Translations under genes and position numbers: made by a program
Notes under the pieces: generated by a model
The model's database searches: none
What the model was told of the DNA's origin: nothing
The model's input: the letters and a program-made list of their open reading frames with translations, nothing else
Shown here: one piece after another, positions 12,599-13,526 of the stretch
Numbering within the stretch: position 1 is the first letter of the stretch
How the letters are laid out: each line of letters opens with the position of its first letter
Assembly (NCBI GenBank): GCA_001819095.1
Contig: MHLS01000053.1
Coordinates: forward strand, 1,349-14,874
Source of the DNA: Candidatus Lloydbacteria bacterium RIFCSPLOWO2_02_FULL_54_12
GTDB lineage: Bacteria > Patescibacteriota > Minisyncoccia > Phycocordibacterales > UBA6899
Length of the DNA: 13,526 bases
Reading direction: 5' to 3'

Positions 12599-12657
12599 TT
12601 CAAATACAAGGTCGGACCTTGAAGAATTAATTCCTAAGGTCCGACCTTGTATTTGAA
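12599..12657. repeat. Palindromic element, copy 6 (longest arms)
   Basis: Positions 12599-12618 pair perfectly over 20 bp with 12638-12657. The 19-base loop is TTGAAGAATTAATTCCTAA. The arm core is AAGGTCGGACC, where copy 2 has AAGGTCCGACC. It separates the minus-strand promoter from the + strand gene at 12701. Confidence 0.93.
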
Positions 12658-12685
12658 TTGCCACATTTCCTTTTTTCCTGAACAA

Positions 12686-12694
12686 TGCTTAAAT
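12686..12694 (+). promoter_or_regulatory. Extended -10 promoter, leaderless, for the gene at 12701
   Basis: TGCTTAAAT (12686-12694) is a TGn-extended -10-like box. Six bases separate it from GTG 12701, the same spacing as at 1704/1711. No -35 box or Shine-Dalgarno sequence is seen. Confidence 0.45.
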
Positions 12695-12700
12695 AGGCGG

Positions 12701-12913
12701 GTGGATAATGAATTGGCTAAACGACTTGCGGTGATCGAGGCAAAGGTCGATGCGGTCTTTGTTTCCGCCGAATTGACCAGAAAGTATTTTTTCTGGACGA
12801 TGGTGGTCACGATCGTCATCGTTGTTCTTCCGGTCATCGGACTTTTGTTCGTGATACCGACGTTCATGAACAACTATGTCGGAGGCATGGAGGCGATGGA
12901 GGTGTTGATGTAG
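12701..12913 (+). CDS. Small single-pass membrane protein, 70 aa
   Basis: I chose GTG 12701 because it lies six bases after a -10-like box and because upstream codons in this frame come from palindrome copy 6. The N-terminal 24 residues (DNELAKRLAVIEAKVDAVFV) form a heptad-like charged helix, probably a short coiled coil. A single membrane segment follows (about 28-52, WTMVVTIVIVVLPVIGLLFV), and a short tail with Asn-Asn-Tyr and Met/Glu. From memory, small proteins with the pattern charged helix, RKYFFWTM, membrane span are common in Parcubacteria genomes, without known function. It ends three bases before the heptanucleotide array, which leads into the tRNA gene. Confidence 0.72.
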   Translation: MDNELAKRLAVIEAKVDAVFVSAELTRKYFFWTMVVTIVIVVLPVIGLLFVIPTFMNNYVGGMEAMEVLM

Positions 12914-12915
12914 AA

Positions 12916-12950
12916 CTAGCTACTAGTAACTAGTCGCTAGTGACTAGTAT
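12916..12950. repeat. Heptanucleotide tandem repeat CTAGYNN, five units
   Basis: CTAG recurs at 12916, 12923, 12930, 12937 and 12944, a strict 7-bp period: CTAGCTA, CTAGTAA, CTAGTCG, CTAGTGA, CTAGTAT. It ends one base before the mature tRNA 5' end. It is related to the units inside xseA at 10219-10250. Confidence 0.88.
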
Positions 12951-12951
12951 T

Positions 12952-13025
12952 CGGGATGTAGTACAGCGGTAGTATATGCGATTCGGGTTCGCAAGACCCG
13001 GGTTCGATTCCCGGCATCCCGACCA
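12952..13025 (+). tRNA. tRNA-Pro (anticodon CGG), CCA encoded
   Basis: A full cloverleaf can be drawn. Acceptor CGGGATG (12952-12958) pairs with CATCCCG (13015-13021); the C1-G72 pair and A73 discriminator are typical of bacterial tRNA-Pro. D stem GTAC/GTAT (12961-12964/12972-12975); anticodon stem TGCGA/TCGCA (12977-12981/12989-12993) with loop TTCGGGT, so anticodon CGG (12984-12986) reading codon CCG; T stem CCGGG/CCCGG (12998-13002/13010-13014) with loop TTCGATT. CCA is encoded at 13023-13025. The D loop is short (7 bases). Confidence 0.95.
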
Positions 13026-13037
13026 GTAGAAAAATGA

Positions 13038-13059
13038 GCGCCCCCAAGGCGCCGTTTTT
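13038..13059 (+). terminator. Terminator after tRNA-Pro
   Basis: GCGCC (13038-13042) pairs with GGCGC (13048-13052), followed by CG and five T (13055-13059). The stem is short but GC-only and correctly placed 13 bases after the tRNA. Confidence 0.65.
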
Positions 13060-13113
13060 CTTTCTGTACAGCATTGCCGCCGCCGTTTCATTTTTCTCTC
13101 TGGAGGGGTTATT

Positions 13114-13155
13114 ATGAGTACTCAACAGTTGCCCCACATGATTTTCTATGAATAA
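13114..13155 (+). CDS. Possible 13-codon leader ORF overlapping the ahcY start
   Basis: ATG 13114 has a strong Shine-Dalgarno sequence (GGAGGGG, 13102-13108) and reads MSTQQLPHMIFYE before TAA 13153-13155. The stop overlaps the ahcY start codon region (ATG 13148), which has no ribosome site of its own. It could be a leader peptide that couples translation into ahcY. Alternatively it marks a frameshift or assembly error near the ahcY start. No amino-acid run typical of attenuators (for example several Met) is present, though one internal Met is. Confidence 0.4.
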   Translation: MSTQQLPHMIFYE

Positions 13156-13526
13156 GTCTTCTCTCCACCACAACGTAGCCGACAGCTCCTTGGCCGACTG
13201 GGGCAGGAAGGAGATCGCCATTGCAGAGTCGGAAATGCCGGCGCTGATGTCTATTCGTGAGGAGTATGCCACGGCGCAACCGCTCAAGGACGCGCGTATC
13301 GCCGGCTCGCTTCACATGACGATTCAGACGGCTGTGCTTATCGAGACCTTGAAAGCGTTGGGTGCCGAAGTACGGTGGGCATCTTGTAATATTTTTTCCA
13401 CGCAGGATCACGCCGCCGCCGCAATCGCAAAAACGGGTATTCCCGTATTCGCGCGGAAGGGCGAGTCACTCGACGAATACTGGGAGTTCACGCACCGCAT
13501 CTTCGAGTTCGAGGGCGGCAAGGGTC
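13148..13526 (+). CDS. ahcY: Adenosylhomocysteinase (S-adenosylhomocysteine hydrolase), 3' end outside window
   Basis: The first 126 residues are visible. AhcY splits S-adenosylhomocysteine to adenosine and homocysteine in an NAD-dependent reaction, relieving inhibition of methyltransferases. Family hallmarks appear in order: VADSSLADWGRKEI (10-23), E-x-EMPALMSIREEY (27-40), GSLHMTIQTAVLIETL (53-68; His56 and Thr58 match substrate-site residues of the family), GAEVRWASCNIFSTQDHAAA (72-91). The fit of the N-terminus with the family suggests that little or nothing is missing at the start. ATG 13148 is the only start in this frame after a stop at 13139-13141, yet it has no Shine-Dalgarno sequence; one lies before the overlapping small ORF at 13114. 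No riboswitch was recognised in 13060-13113. Confidence 0.95.
   Translation, partial: MNKSSLHHNVADSSLADWGRKEIAIAESEMPALMSIREEYATAQPLKDARIAGSLHMTIQTAVLIETLKALGAEVRWASCNIFSTQDHAAAAIAKTGIPVFARKGESLDEYWEFTHRIFEFEGGKG

Noticed and set aside
9908..12657. CRISPR array
   Set aside because: The palindromes are irregularly spaced, occur in both orientations, lie partly inside genes, and are not separated by uniform spacers; no cas gene is present. The Cas4-like nuclease at 2-724 is a general PD-(D/E)XK protein.
12915..13025. Attachment site of an integrated element at tRNA-Pro
   Set aside because: No integrase gene and no second copy of the tRNA 3' end are found in the window.
13060..13113. SAH or SAM riboswitch upstream of ahcY
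   Set aside because: Only about 54 bases are available after the tRNA terminator, and I see none of the conserved stems of the known classes.

Overview
The window looks like chromosomal DNA of an ultra-small bacterium of the Candidate Phyla Radiation (Patescibacteria), probably a Parcubacteria-like lineage. This is an inference from gene style, not a database hit. The pointers are a PD-(D/E)XK protein with the ECPRCFY motif, a one-piece UvrD-type helicase-nuclease, several compact unknown proteins of a kind I associate with that group, and intergenic spaces crowded with palindromic repeats. GC content is moderate to high. Nearly every gene is on the + strand; one small gene is on the - strand.

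Layout. Positions 2-724: the 3' part of a PD-(D/E)XK nuclease. 764-953: an alternating array of hairpins, then a promoter and an unknown gene (1013-1654) closed by a strong terminator. 1711-4764: a large helicase-nuclease, probably read from a leaderless mRNA. 4831-5604: an exported protein with a twin-arginine-like signal, followed by a complex terminator with an embedded GC-rich palindrome. 5875-6408: an unknown gene. 6660-8276: a two-gene membrane module of a small coiled-coil membrane protein and an SPFH/band-7 protein. 8406-9835: three small unknown genes, of which the first and third are diverged paralogues with related promoters. 9999-11838: exodeoxyribonuclease VII, xseA (with an N-terminal HRDC-like domain) and xseB. 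11839-12190: a gene-free, repeat-rich stretch. 12191-12499: a small minus-strand gene. 12701-12913: a small membrane protein. 12952-13025: tRNA-Pro(CGG). 13148-end: the start of ahcY, with a possible 13-codon leader ORF overlapping its start.

The most striking signal is a dispersed palindromic family between 9908 and 12657. Six copies share a loop of similar sequence flanked by perfect or near-perfect arms of 9-20 bp. The arm sequences differ between copies but stay complementary within each copy. One copy lies in frame inside xseA, between the HRDC and OB-fold domains; another supplies the last residues and stop codon of xseA. A second repeat type, tandem 7-bp units of the CTAGTNN type, occurs inside xseA and again directly before the tRNA. 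A third, a CCCCG...CGGGG hairpin core, sits in the loops of two terminators. Together they suggest active small repeats that enter coding and regulatory DNA, comparable in concept to Rickettsia palindromic elements, REP sequences or cyanobacterial heptanucleotide repeats.

Functionally, three genes (nuclease, helicase-nuclease, exonuclease VII) concern DNA end processing or repair, two encode a membrane scaffold-like module, and ahcY belongs to methyl-cycle metabolism. Start sites fall into two classes: genes with a clear Shine-Dalgarno sequence, and genes whose -10 box lies 6-9 bases before the start codon, which are probably leaderless.
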